This document shows, piece after piece, positions 54,174 to 64,000 of a stretch of DNA of 64,000 bases. The notes beneath the pieces were generated by a model that saw only the letters and a list, made by a program, of their open reading frames with translations, was not told the DNA's origin and did not search any database. The stretch is from positions 359,526 through 423,525 of the forward strand of contig NZ_LT669941.1 in the NCBI RefSeq assembly GCF_900128505.1, read 5' to 3'. The stretch comes from Parabacteroides timonensis. GTDB taxonomy: Bacteria; Bacteroidota; Bacteroidia; Bacteroidales; Tannerellaceae. Made by a program: the position numbers and the translations under genes. The first letter of the stretch is position 1. Each line of letters begins with the position of its first letter.

Positions 54174-56084
54174 ATGAATATTACACATAAATTATTAGTA
54201 TATGCCTGTGCTGCGGGCTGTTTTTTGTCTGCCGCATGTTCGGATGAGTACCGGACGGAACGGGACGACGACGGCGACAAGCCGGTGGAGGAGAACTATC
54301 TCCGACTGACGCTCCGTTGTCCGGATGCCAAGGCACCGCTCACCCGCTCGAATCCTACAGGAGGCGAGAACGGCGACGGCTACGAGCCGGGGCAGGACTA
54401 CGAGACGCGCATCGACGACCTGATGTTGCTCTTCTACCAAGGGACAGACGGGGTGAACTCGCCTGCCTTGACCCCGATAGACAAGATTATCTATCTCGAC
54501 CGCGACGCTATGCAGGGCGACAACCGCACCGAACCGGTGTTGGTGGGATTGCCCGCCGGATGGTACGACCTGCTGGTTATTACCAACACCGGCAATATCC
54601 GCCCGCAGCTCAAAGACTTGACGCTCGGAGAAGTACGTGACTTCCTGCAAAAGCGTGCGTGGATGGAAAGAAACGGCGAGTATTCACATTTCGTGATGGC
54701 TTCGGACGGCCACCTGGACGAGAAGGTGTATATCTGTGGCGACAACACGATCGATAACCCCGCTTTCGCAACGGTCGAGGTCGAACGCCATGCGGCACGC
54801 ATCGACTACCTGCCGGTACATGACTATTTCGATGTGATGGACAAGACGGCGGGAGCAGCCCGCGTGTCGATTACCGGTGCCATGATCGTCAACAAGCTGG
54901 ATGCAGGTTCATTCATGGTCAAACGAGTGGTCGGAGCGGTGGCCAACGATGCGTTCGGACCGGCAAGCGCAGTTGAGTTTTTAGGCTTGGAGTTGCCTGA
55001 ATGGGGCGACCACCAGACTAACTACGTGCTCGACCCGTGGAGCCGCTACAAGACGATGGCGAATGTGAACAGCGAGATGTTCAACCCTAACTGTCCGGAG
55101 CGTCCCGCTTCGGACGGCAAACCGGTCGAAGCACTCTATGAAAACTACTTTATGAGTTTCGGTACTTCGGCAGGTAACTGGCGTTTCACCAACGGCATGG
55201 GTGACCGCGTGGGCGAATGGTACCGCGTGGGCTACACGAAAGAAAATACGGTGGCGCGTGCCGACCAGTCGCCTTACTATTGCACAGGCGTGGTGTTTAG
55301 GACATTATACGGCCCCAGAAGGTGTCTCTTCTATGATCCCGGCACTGGCACGACCGACTATCGCAAAGGATTGGACGGTTCGCCGTTTACCTTCTTTGCT
55401 TTCAAAGGCGTAATTTACGGTTCGCCCGAAGCAGCGATGCTGGCTTTCACCGAAGGGGCACTGGACGTCTCTACCTACGACTTCACGGGCAAGACCTGGG
55501 GCGACGTGCGTTCGCTGGCATCGAGCTTGAAGGAGGGCGACCCGACCGGATACCGCCGTTTCCTTTCAAGGCAGTTGAAAGACAAGGATTCGTCAACGGC
55601 TCTGACTGCAGCCGAAGCTGCGGCATTGGCGTGGAAGAAATATATGTACACGACGTTCGGATATGCCTCACGCACGGACGGCACGCCGCAAGTTAATCAG
55701 GGTGGTAAAGACACGCGTCGTCTGTTGGCACGCTATGGTCTGCATACCTACGTGGACGGTGTTTGCTTCTACACCCACTGGATCCGCCATTCCAACAACA
55801 ATGCTCCTTCGAAGGGAATCATGGAGTATGCCATCGTGCGCAACAACGTCTACAAGTTGCGCATCCGTGACTTCTACGGCCTGGGCGACGACATTCCCTA
55901 TGAACCACCGTTCGATCCCGAACCCGATGAACCGATAGATCCGGATAACCCCGATAACCCGGATGATCCGAAAGACCCTGACAATCCGGATGAACCGGAC
56001 AAACCCGATGAACCGGAAAAAATCGAGATCGAAGTGATTGTCAAGCCTTGGGGACCGCTTCCGGACGAGACGATTTATTTTTAA
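54174..56084 (+). CDS. Mfa1-family fimbria major subunit
   Basis: This is the likely shaft subunit of a Bacteroidales fimbria. It has 636 residues, a lipoprotein signal (GCFLSAAC, Cys about residue 22), and N-terminal fimbrillin blocks (RIDDLMLLFYQG, LVGLPAGWYDLLVITNTGNI, VEVERHAARIDYLP). The C-terminal Mfa1-like end is YAIVRNNVYKLRIRDFYGLG at about 560-580. It is followed by a Pro/Asp-rich tail of repeated DxPxNPD units (about 590-622) and EVIVKPWGPLPDETIYF. The lipid anchor is removed on assembly in known relatives, and the C-terminal strand joins subunits. The repeat tail is encoded by near-identical short DNA units and may vary in length. The Mfa2-like gene is 19 bases downstream. Confidence 0.88.
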   Translation: MNITHKLLVYACAAGCFLSAACSDEYRTERDDDGDKPVEENYLRLTLRCPDAKAPLTRSNPTGGENGDGYEPGQDYETRIDDLMLLFYQGTDGVNSPALTPIDKIIYLDRDAMQGDNRTEPVLVGLPAGWYDLLVITNTGNIRPQLKDLTLGEVRDFLQKRAWMERNGEYSHFVMASDGHLDEKVYICGDNTIDNPAFATVEVERHAARIDYLPVHDYFDVMDKTAGAARVSITGAMIVNKLDAGSFMVKRVVGAVANDAFGPASAVEFLGLELPEWGDHQTNYVLDPWSRYKTMANVNSEMFNPNCPERPASDGKPVEALYENYFMSFGTSAGNWRFTNGMGDRVGEWYRVGYTKENTVARADQSPYYCTGVVFRTLYGPRRCLFYDPGTGTTDYRKGLDGSPFTFFAFKGVIYGSPEAAMLAFTEGALDVSTYDFTGKTWGDVRSLASSLKEGDPTGYRRFLSRQLKDKDSSTALTAAEAAALAWKKYMYTTFGYASRTDGTPQVNQGGKDTRRLLARYGLHTYVDGVCFYTHWIRHSNNNAPSKGIMEYAIVRNNVYKLRIRDFYGLGDDIPYEPPFDPEPDEPIDPDNPDNPDDPKDPDNPDEPDKPDEPEKIEIEVIVKPWGPLPDETIYF

Positions 56085-56103
56085 CATGTAAAATTGGAGA
56101 ACA

Positions 56104-57125
56104 ATGAACTATCATAAAATATTATATCTTTTATTCCCGGTGCTGGCGGTGTTTTGCCTCGCCGGACTGGCTTCATGCGATTATATCCATGACGAACTGT
56201 CTCTTTGCCGGCACACGCTCCGTTTCGTCTACCGGCACAACATCAAACACGCCAATGCGTTTGCCTACGAAATGGTGAACCAGGAGCGCGAAAAGAACGT
56301 CCTCCTCTACATCTACGACGACAAGGGGGCGTTCCTCTCTTCCCGTCTGATCGAGGGCGAGGAACTGAAAAAGAACGAGATCGACCTCAGCGAACTGGCT
56401 CCGGGCGATTACCGCCTGTTGGCTTGGGCGGGGCTGAACGACCGCGACTATACTTGGACGGAACCCGCCGCAGGCTCTACGATCGAAGACTTCCGTATGG
56501 CGGTGAAGGCGGCGGAGAACCGTGTGGACCGCGAGTTGTTGGGACTCTTCCAAGGTGAGCTGGACTATACGATCCCGGCGGGCGGCGCGACCGACACCGA
56601 GTTTCCGCTCGTGAAAAACACCAACAAAATCCGTTTCATCCTGGTGGATGCCAACCGGGGTACGGAACTGTCGAAAGACGCCTTTGACTTTGTAGTCACC
56701 ACTACCAACGGCGACCTCGACGCGCACAACCAGCCCATTGCCGACACCCGCATCACCTGGCTGCCCTACCTGCAACAGGTAGAAACGGTCAAGTCGGCTG
56801 ATATGCAACCGTTGCCTACGATGCCGTCTGCACCGAGCTGAACACCTTACGCCTGATCGACAATGCGACCGGTACGCTGAGTGTCCGTTATGCAAGCGAA
56901 AAGACGCCGTTTATCAATGTCGATCTAGCAGGTCTGTTGAAGCTGACGCAGATCGCTTCGCACAAGTTGCCGGGACAGGAGTACCTGGATCGTCAGGACG
57001 AATATGTGCTTACAGCCTATGTGGATATCGCCGGTGGACGGGCTCATTGCCTCTATGTAGTAGTGGACGACTGGATCGTCCGTCTCGAAGACGTGACACT
57101 TGGTAATGAGGAGATGGGATTATGA
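56104..57125 (+). pseudogene. FimB/Mfa2-family fimbrial subunit gene with one-base frameshift
   Basis: Mfa2/FimB proteins anchor the fimbria and limit its length. The gene starts at ATG 56104 with a lipoprotein signal (GLASC, Cys about residue 25) and reads well (RHTLRFVYRHNIKHANAFAY, LLYIYDDKGAFLSS) to about residue 235. Then the frame ends at 56841 after a nonsense tail (PLPTMPSAPS). The correct continuation lies in another frame (VAYDAVCTELNTLRLIDN to ...WIVRLEDVTLGNEEMGL) and stops at 57125, overlapping the next ATG by 4 bases. One missing base near 56808-56811 (CAACCG, perhaps once CAACCCG) explains it. The rest of the operon is intact, so recent mutation, phase variation or a sequence error are all possible. 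Confidence 0.75.
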
Positions 57126-58504
57126 AAAACAGATTGAACCAATACAAGAGCTTGCCGCTGCTTGCCAGCCTGTTTGCCTTCATCGCGTTCGGTTGCGTGA
57201 GCGGCGAACGGGGTGCGGGGGGCGACCCCGACCTTCCTGACATGCTGGAGGTGGATTTGCAGGTGGGTATCTCTGAGGCTTCGAAGTCGTTGCAGACGAA
57301 AGCCGCAGATGCAAATGCGTTGCCCGGTGAACAGATCAACTCTTTGGTCGTGTTTATCGTCAACGCTTCCGGTAAGATAGAAAAGAAATTCCAACCGGAT
57401 TTGACTGGTGACGAGGAGGCGAAAAAAGGCGAATTGACAAGCTGGAAGTCCGGCTCTTTCGAGATTACCGGTGGTCCGAAGAAGATTTATGCGTTTGCCA
57501 ACTGGGAGTCGATAAAAGACAATCCGTTGGAAAATGTTGTAAATATACCGGAAGGACAAGATATGCCGTCGCTTCCCGTTTCCGTTTCTTGGGAATCCGG
57601 TGTTAATGACGTTTCTAAGACATCAAAATACCTCCCCATGAGCGTACAGGAAGAGTGGATTCCGGCAAAAGGGGTGAAAACGATTTGTTTGGTTCGTTTA
57701 GTAAGTCGTTTGAAAGTCAAGATACTCAACAGAACGAGCCATACGATTACTGTTACAAAGTTAACTTTAGGCAAGTTCAACACGGCAGGAAATCTTTTTG
57801 AAGCGGATAAGTATTTGGCTCTGACGGAAGGCGGTTATTCGATTGACAAGCCTTTCGAAGATAACAAGCAACTTGCAGTAAGCGAATCCATAGAATCCGA
57901 TTGGTATTACGTGAACGAATCGGAAGCTACCGACGGTTTTGAGGTGGAGTTGGAAACGAGTAGTGACAAACATTTAACAGGTGATAACCCCCATCAAGGA
58001 ACAAAGTACACCGCTCTTCGCCAGATCCCCCGCAACCATTTTTGGAATCTGAATATCGAGTTCACGCCTTATAAATTGACGCTTTTAGCCGTAAGTAATG
58101 AAAATCCTCCGATCGGCGGGTATCCGGAATCTTCGGTAACAAGCGAAGGTATAACCGATTTGGTTTGCACTGTATATGGCGGTGGTCCGTTTACTATTAT
58201 AATCGAAAAGTTAGTTTCGCAGGAGGAAAACGGAGATGTAGATCTTTCTGACCAGGTAACTTGGAGTATCGGAAAGGTAGATAAGGGAGATTTGTTGGCA
58301 GAAGCTCCTAATAAAATCGAGCAAGCCACAATGGATGGTGCATCACGTTATCAAATAACAGGCGGTCGCATGGTCGGTGCAGCCACTAAGGATCAAAGCT
58401 CGACTTTCGAATTGATTGCAAAGAAAGACGGCAGTGTTTTAGCCACTTTCCAAATCCAGTTACGATTTGCGGATCTATTTGAACTGACAACAGATAAAAA
58501 CTAA
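57122..58504 (+). CDS. Fimbrillin-like minor subunit lipoprotein
   Basis: The 460-residue lipoprotein (FAFIAFGC, Cys about residue 25) has a fimbrillin-type body: GEQINSLVVFIVNASGKIEK, GGPKKIYAFANWESIKDN, TICLVRLVSRLKVKILNRTS and RQIPRNHFWNLNIEFTPY. It is probably an accessory or tip-proximal subunit. Its ATG overlaps the end of the Mfa2-like frame by 4 bases, so translation is coupled. Base composition turns AT-richer from its second half onward, continuing into the next gene. Confidence 0.75.
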   Translation: MKNRLNQYKSLPLLASLFAFIAFGCVSGERGAGGDPDLPDMLEVDLQVGISEASKSLQTKAADANALPGEQINSLVVFIVNASGKIEKKFQPDLTGDEEAKKGELTSWKSGSFEITGGPKKIYAFANWESIKDNPLENVVNIPEGQDMPSLPVSVSWESGVNDVSKTSKYLPMSVQEEWIPAKGVKTICLVRLVSRLKVKILNRTSHTITVTKLTLGKFNTAGNLFEADKYLALTEGGYSIDKPFEDNKQLAVSESIESDWYYVNESEATDGFEVELETSSDKHLTGDNPHQGTKYTALRQIPRNHFWNLNIEFTPYKLTLLAVSNENPPIGGYPESSVTSEGITDLVCTVYGGGPFTIIIEKLVSQEENGDVDLSDQVTWSIGKVDKGDLLAEAPNKIEQATMDGASRYQITGGRMVGAATKDQSSTFELIAKKDGSVLATFQIQLRFADLFELTTDKN

Positions 58505-58516
58505 ATTCAGAATACG

Positions 58517-61500
58517 ATGAAACGAAAAAAAACAATATATGACAAATGGCTCCGAACGTTACTCCTGTCGTTTGCCTTGCTCACAGGCGGAGGTGTCGGG
58601 ATGGCTTGGGGACAGGAAACGACGACTAGACCGGTGATTAGCCTAATGTTTTCAGAAGATCATGATAAAGTTCATGTGAAAGAAGAGATTATTTATGTTG
58701 ATCCAACTAAGCCACGTGTATTGTCGATACCAGTGTTGAATGTAAATACGAGGAACAATAATGACCAATCCTACAACTGGTTTGTTCATTGGTATGTGAA
58801 AAATGGGGATAATTTTGTCAAAGAAAGAATAGGACATCACTCAGTAACTGTTACTAAAAACATGTCTGCTAATAGAGGTGGATCTTTGAGTATATGTAAT
58901 GAAAACTCAGTAGGAAATACAGGAAATGCAGATCTGTACATAACACATGATTATTTTATCAAAGTCAAAGAAACCGATGGCTTAATTTGGTCGAATCGAT
59001 TAAAAGATTCAAATGTTATTCCGGAACAAACCAACGGGATTTTGAGTGAATATAAGCGTGGTTTGGGAATCGACGCCTCTACCATTGTCTATACATTGCC
59101 GGAGGACTATGCAGATGGTGATGTTGTGTATTGTGATGTAAGTGTTTATCAGGATGGAACTTGGACACCTTTAAGTTCTTCTGACATCAAAGGAACATAT
59201 GCAGAACCCACCTTGCTTAAACGATACAAGTATGTAATAAAAAAAGCGGAAGAGTGTCCTTCTTATATTCAGGAGAAAACAATTTATCATATTGATTTTC
59301 CGAAAGATGCAGAATCTATAAACTTATCTATGCCTTATACACCGGATAATTATTTTTGGAACGATGGGAAGGTTCACCAAGGATCAAAATTTCAATATCG
59401 AATAAATAGTGATGATAATGCCGATTTTAAAGATTTTCATCTTGTAACAAGAAAGGCAGACTTGGATTTGCAACAGACGCAGAAAATAGAAATAAACGAT
59501 GCGCTTAAAAATGATTTTAAGGTTGATATACGAGCCATTTGTAATGAAAACACTCCCCATCAGAGTGGGGTTATTGCCACTTTCAATTTTCATCCGATTG
59601 AGAATGCTAAGTTCATATTGGAAGATGAGATAAATAAGGATAGTGACAGATGGCCCAGAGGGAATATTAAGAAATATAAACAAATAGGGATTGTTGATTT
59701 TGACCAAAATTCTATTGTAAATGAGATTCAAGCAGGTGATAATATGTCAAATAATCCTTTGGGTTCTTTCAATCAGTCTGAAACAAGTTACGGATTTATA
59801 TATAAAAACGGTAAGTCCTTATTAGACCAAAATTCAAAGTGTTATACTTCATATCCTGGAATGTATGGCTTGTTTAGAAGTGCGAATGTTGAAGGTAAGT
59901 CTAAACATGATGGTCTTTGTTCTACTGGCGATGTAAATAGATACTATAAGTGGGTAACACCTTATATAGAAAAAGCGTATAATTATGGAAATAAAATTTA
60001 TGAAAACAGAGAATTGTATGATCGAACTTATACAGTAACCAAGGAAGCAGGTGATACAAAATACGGTTATTTTTGTTATATTGATGCAACTGATGAACCG
60101 GGAACTTTGGTTTCCGTACCAATAGAAGGTTCTATTTGTGGAAATACGGAGTTGACCGTAACCGGATGGTTAGCCGATATGACGCGCCCGGGATGTGACG
60201 TATGGGCTGATGGTAATCCTCTTCCGTTGGTTCCTAATTTGAATATAATATTAAAAGGAGTAAAAGGTCAAGAAGAAGTTGTACTTCACAGGTTTACAAC
60301 AGGAGATGCATTAACGGATTATAAAGATAATAAGCTTGGTCATTCAAATGCTTCTAATGTAAATACAGAGACCAGAGATAAATTTAATTATAACCTTATG
60401 AAATGGCAACAATTCCATTACAAATTTGTCGTTTCGGAAGATGAGATCGCCGGCTGTACCGAATTTTATTTGGAAGTCCAAAACAACGAGCCCCACACCG
60501 ATGGAGCCGACTATGCCATTGACGACATCCGTATCTTTAAAAGAAAACCGGAAGTTGAAATTATCCAAGCCGGTGACTTGTGTGATACGGAATTAAAAAC
60601 AGTCAAATATGCAACAAGTTATAGTAATATAATGAGTGTAATGGGGTTGACTGCGAACACAAAAGTGGAAGGTATAAATAAAGACGTAGAATGGGATGAC
60701 AAGTTGCCTCAGGAGTTGAAGGATTATATAAGTGAAAAATATCCTAATGGCGAAAGTGATGCAGTAGAATATTTTACAAAAATTTATTATTCCGTTTATG
60801 CGGAGGATAATTTAAATAGTCCTATTGAAATCGACTACGATGGTGACGGCATCCCGGAATCATGTCGTGTGTCTTATCTTTCCACTCGTAAGGAAGATAT
60901 GAAATGGGTGGATTCGTCTTTTGGTTCGGATGGGAAAACTTCGGGAGATAAAATCTATTCTCTTCCTCTTAATATTGGTGAGTCTTTTGATCCCAATAAA
61001 AAATATATAGCCAGAATTTCTGCTCAACCGATAGGTCACCCAAGTGTGCCTGTTAAGTGTGATGCTTGTGCTTTAACCGGAGATCCGTTTAGTATTTCTC
61101 TTACGGGAGATCGCTTTAAGATATTTGAAGGGGATGATTTGAATACTGAAATCTCATCGCCGGAAAATGCGGAGCAGGGGAAAAGATATAAAATAGCCGG
61201 TAATTTCCGTTATTTGGGTGAGAATGGATGGGAAACAGTAGAAAATGCCAAGTTTGATTGGTTTATAGGAGATGTTGTAGAGTTTAATGCATCAACAGTG
61301 ACTGTGAATAGTCAAACATACACAATAGCACAGGCACTAAGGGAGATTTCTACGAATCCGGATGGGAGTGAGGCTATAAAAAATGCTTTAACAACTTATG
61401 GAGAAAAATATAGTAAAGACAATGTGAGGGGAAAATTTGTTTTTAGTCAACCATTCTTTGAATACACAATGGCAAACAAATACCAAACAATTATAGGTTT

Positions 61501-64000
61501 GCCACAAGCTCAACAAAAAGATGGTAATGGAAATGTGATTGATGACCATTTGTATTGCCCTGACCCTGTCGTAATCCAATTAGGTCCGAATCCTCCGACT
61601 ATCGAGCCGGGTGATCCCAACGTGCTCGATCCAGTGGACTCGGATGATTCCCAAGACCCTGAAGACCCGGACCCCAAAGATCCGGAGGATCCGAATAATC
61701 CGAACCAACCCGATGATTTGGGTGGCAAACATGTCCGGTCTGTCCGTGTCGGATTAGTCCAGATACAAGATATGCAGGAGAATGATGGAACATTGCGTAT
61801 TCCGGTTCATTTCCGGAAGTCGGCAGAGGGTGAGACATTTGCCAAGGATACAAAGACCGATATAATGGTTTTGAAGACTTCTGACACGAAATGGAATAAA
61901 TCAAAATCGGTTGCTACTTTGGAGGAACTTGTCGATGATGCTACAACAGTAACCTGGGCTACGAATTATTTCAAAATCAAATTCACCTCAGATGCTGTTA
62001 ACAACCTCAAAGAAGGTTTTTGGTATATGGTGGATATACCTTATGTTGTAAAGGATAAAGAAGATAAGATTACTTATTCCAGTTCTTTCCAACTCACCCT
62101 CAAAATCATCCCCGAATATGTGACGTGGGTAGGAAGTGCCGAAAATATGCACAACTGGAATAACGACGGACCAAAGCATTGGAGACGGTCTACGGATAAT
62201 GAACTTTATACAATGAACATTGCAAACGAAAACGGTGGGCATACTGAAGCCTACACTCCGATGCGTTTCACGAAAGTGACCATTCACGGGAAAGCGAAAG
62301 ATAAGAATGGTAGTTATAGTACTGATGGAAACGCTTATGCCGCCTATCCGTATTTGTACAGATTGAATAAACGGACGACAGCTCCAACAGCCTTAGTGGA
62401 TATGGCTCCGGCAGGCATGGATGCAACTATCGGTGCCGCCACCAAGAATATCGAATACGACTTGCTTGCCGATCCGGATTATGAACGGGAGTTGTTTGGA
62501 AGTGTTATGAATCCGGATAAGTCGACTACAGGTGATAATCACAACTACTCTTGTGTCCGCTTCTACGGCAACATCTGCGACGAGATTTACATCAAGCCCG
62601 AATCGGAAATCCTGCATACGGAATACCTGACCTACAACACGGCACGGGTAGACTACGAAATGGCTCCGAACCGCTGGTACATGCTCGCTTCACCTTTGAA
62701 AGGCGTAGTGTCGGGGGATATGTATTTGCCGACAGGTACAGGAACTCTAAAGGTAGGTAGTTATGCACGCCAGGAGACACCGGCGTTTACGGATATTACC
62801 TATGTGGATAATACAAACTATACCCGTTGGAAACCTGCTGTTTATATGCGCGGATGGGATAAGGTTACAGCTACGATTGTTCGCCCGGATGGTACTAAGC
62901 CCAATTACGGAATTGAAGCTAGTTGGTCAAACCTCTATAACGATGTAGATGTTCCGTTTACTCCGGGTGCTGGATTCTCGATTGGGACGAAGACGGATAG
63001 AACTACTGCATTAACTAACGATAAAGTATTGTTTCGTCTGCCAAAGGCTGATACTGAATATACGTATTATGGTAGTAATAATGGTACAGAAGGAGATAAA
63101 ACAAAGTTGACAAATCGTGAAGGTAACGGCCGCTTCCATATCAGCCCTGATGAAAAAGGACAGAACGCTGTTAAGTTTTGTGAGGCTTCCTCTACAGGCG
63201 GTATGTTCGGTAACCCGTTCATGTCGCATTTGGATATGACAAAGTTCTTAAATGGTAAGTCACCAAATATCTACTATATCATGACCGCTACAGGTACGAC
63301 TACCAATATCTTGGGTGATGAATATTCCATCTCAACAGGTGATGCAGATCCTAAGTTTGTCGCCCCTCTCCAATCATTCATCGTGAAAGATCTGGCTTCT
63401 GCTACTTTCACTACCGACATGATTGCGAAAGCCCCGACAACCGGAAAGCTCGGTTTGCGCTCCGCCACTGTCGCTCCGACCGAAGAATCCCTGCCGCAAT
63501 TGCGCATCACCGCCACCCGTGACGGAGTACGCAACACCGCCGTCGTTGCCGCTCTTGCTACCGCTTCGGACAGCTATGTGGAGGGTGAAGACGCTGCCTT
63601 GCTGATCAACGAGGAAGTCGCCGCACCACAGGTGTATACTCTTGCCGGTAATCAGATGGTAGCCATCAACGTGACATCCGACCTGGCTGAAATCCCTGTC
63701 GGTATCCACGGCAAAGACGCGACCCCCGTGGAGCTGAGTTTCAAACTGTCAGGTGCCATGAAGAACGTGAAGCTGGTAGACAAGCAAACCGGCAAGCGCT
63801 ACGACGTGACCGACGGCCTGACGCTGACCGTCCCGGGTAACACCTACGGACGCTACTTCCTGAACGGCTCCATCGCCACGTCGAACGAGATCATCGCCCA
63901 GGGCCGCATCATCTTCTACAACAGTGCCCCCGGACGGATCGACGTCTCTTCGGTCGATGCACTCAACGAAGTGACGGTCTACGACATCGCCGGTCGTACC
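58517..64000 (+). CDS. Very large secreted fimbrial-locus protein with T9SS type A tail (partial)
   Basis: An uninterrupted frame starts at ATG 58517 and is open at the window end, giving at least 1828 residues. It has a signal peptide (LLLSFALLTGGGVGMAWGQ). The first 1000 residues are Ig-like or adhesin-like with no named family (ADYAIDDIRIFKRKPEVEI; WFVHWYVKNGDN). A Pro/Asp-rich linker follows at about 1035-1072 (EPGDPNVLDPVDSDD, DPEDPDPKDPEDPN), then a second half containing WYMLASPLKGVVSGDMYLP and GGMFGNPFMSHLDM. It ends at INVTSDLAEIPVGI and INEVTVYDIAGRT-like sequence at the edge, matching the start of a T9SS type A sorting tail. Together with its operon this suggests a surface adhesin or tip protein. 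The AT-rich 5' three-quarters contrasts with GC-rich ends. Confidence 0.8.
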   Translation, partial: MKRKKTIYDKWLRTLLLSFALLTGGGVGMAWGQETTTRPVISLMFSEDHDKVHVKEEIIYVDPTKPRVLSIPVLNVNTRNNNDQSYNWFVHWYVKNGDNFVKERIGHHSVTVTKNMSANRGGSLSICNENSVGNTGNADLYITHDYFIKVKETDGLIWSNRLKDSNVIPEQTNGILSEYKRGLGIDASTIVYTLPEDYADGDVVYCDVSVYQDGTWTPLSSSDIKGTYAEPTLLKRYKYVIKKAEECPSYIQEKTIYHIDFPKDAESINLSMPYTPDNYFWNDGKVHQGSKFQYRINSDDNADFKDFHLVTRKADLDLQQTQKIEINDALKNDFKVDIRAICNENTPHQSGVIATFNFHPIENAKFILEDEINKDSDRWPRGNIKKYKQIGIVDFDQNSIVNEIQAGDNMSNNPLGSFNQSETSYGFIYKNGKSLLDQNSKCYTSYPGMYGLFRSANVEGKSKHDGLCSTGDVNRYYKWVTPYIEKAYNYGNKIYENRELYDRTYTVTKEAGDTKYGYFCYIDATDEPGTLVSVPIEGSICGNTELTVTGWLADMTRPGCDVWADGNPLPLVPNLNIILKGVKGQEEVVLHRFTTGDALTDYKDNKLGHSNASNVNTETRDKFNYNLMKWQQFHYKFVVSEDEIAGCTEFYLEVQNNEPHTDGADYAIDDIRIFKRKPEVEIIQAGDLCDTELKTVKYATSYSNIMSVMGLTANTKVEGINKDVEWDDKLPQELKDYISEKYPNGESDAVEYFTKIYYSVYAEDNLNSPIEIDYDGDGIPESCRVSYLSTRKEDMKWVDSSFGSDGKTSGDKIYSLPLNIGESFDPNKKYIARISAQPIGHPSVPVKCDACALTGDPFSISLTGDRFKIFEGDDLNTEISSPENAEQGKRYKIAGNFRYLGENGWETVENAKFDWFIGDVVEFNASTVTVNSQTYTIAQALREISTNPDGSEAIKNALTTYGEKYSKDNVRGKFVFSQPFFEYTMANKYQTIIGLPQAQQKDGNGNVIDDHLYCPDPVVIQLGPNPPTIEPGDPNVLDPVDSDDSQDPEDPDPKDPEDPNNPNQPDDLGGKHVRSVRVGLVQIQDMQENDGTLRIPVHFRKSAEGETFAKDTKTDIMVLKTSDTKWNKSKSVATLEELVDDATTVTWATNYFKIKFTSDAVNNLKEGFWYMVDIPYVVKDKEDKITYSSSFQLTLKIIPEYVTWVGSAENMHNWNNDGPKHWRRSTDNELYTMNIANENGGHTEAYTPMRFTKVTIHGKAKDKNGSYSTDGNAYAAYPYLYRLNKRTTAPTALVDMAPAGMDATIGAATKNIEYDLLADPDYERELFGSVMNPDKSTTGDNHNYSCVRFYGNICDEIYIKPESEILHTEYLTYNTARVDYEMAPNRWYMLASPLKGVVSGDMYLPTGTGTLKVGSYARQETPAFTDITYVDNTNYTRWKPAVYMRGWDKVTATIVRPDGTKPNYGIEASWSNLYNDVDVPFTPGAGFSIGTKTDRTTALTNDKVLFRLPKADTEYTYYGSNNGTEGDKTKLTNREGNGRFHISPDEKGQNAVKFCEASSTGGMFGNPFMSHLDMTKFLNGKSPNIYYIMTATGTTTNILGDEYSISTGDADPKFVAPLQSFIVKDLASATFTTDMIAKAPTTGKLGLRSATVAPTEESLPQLRITATRDGVRNTAVVAALATASDSYVEGEDAALLINEEVAAPQVYTLAGNQMVAINVTSDLAEIPVGIHGKDATPVELSFKLSGAMKNVKLVDKQTGKRYDVTDGLTLTVPGNTYGRYFLNGSIATSNEIIAQGRIIFYNSAPGRIDVSSVDALNEVTVYDIAGRT

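Noticed and set aside
43884..57125. All frameshifts are sequencing errors
   Set aside because: Possible for individual sites, but five breaks plus one nonsense codon cluster in fimbrial genes, while long genes such as uvrA, the hybrid regulator and both susC genes are intact. It is kept as an alternative to be checked with reads.

Overview
The window reads as chromosomal DNA of a Bacteroidales bacterium, most likely Parabacteroides or a close relative (genus inferred, not proven). The reasons are two SusC/SusD pairs, a hybrid two-component system, Mfa1-type fimbriae with DUF3575 and DUF3868 partners, proteins with type IX secretion (T9SS) tails, an HU-HIG protein, and repeated promoters of the Bacteroides type (TAnnTTTG at about -7).

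Layout. 1-5.3 kb: a SusC/SusD pair. 5.4-7.7 kb: a small accessory island with a lipoprotein carrying an EELLHAVQH motif and interrupted by an in-frame TAG, two paralogous secreted proteins, and a gene remnant. 7.7-12.7 kb: MFS transporter, phenylacetate-CoA ligase plus ACT protein, BamD, RNA polymerase omega and a DUF4293 protein. 13-29.3 kb: a probable polysaccharide utilisation locus with a second SusC/SusD pair, an HU-like protein, a GH2 beta-galactosidase, a GH20 beta-hexosaminidase and a hybrid two-component regulator; the enzymes fit galactose/N-acetylhexosamine host glycans. 29.3-40.6 kb: core genes (outer-membrane barrel, LysM/periplasmic-binding protein, T9SS type B cargo, lytic transglycosylase, UvrA, YigZ, two sodium/proton antiporters). 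40.6-43.2 kb: lipoproteins and a barrel of unknown role. 43.3-48.9 kb: a decayed fimbrial locus with truncations, four single-base frameshifts and one in-frame TAG. 49.3-50.4 kb: an AAA ATPase. 50.6-64 kb: a second fimbrial locus comprising a tyrosine recombinase, a promoter region bounded by inverted repeats, then DUF3575, DUF3868/OmpA, Mfa1-like, Mfa2-like (frameshifted), an accessory fimbrillin and a very large secreted protein that runs off the window.

The most interesting signal is at 51.57-52.02 kb. An identical 17-bp sequence occurs twice beside the recombinase stop codon and once in inverted orientation just before the DUF3575 gene. It encloses about 390 bp with promoter-like -7 boxes on both strands. 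This has the layout of a phase-variable fimbrial promoter. The second notable regulatory signal is an exact 18-bp inverted repeat on both sides of the intergenic region between the GH20 gene and the hybrid regulator gene, a candidate operator pair.
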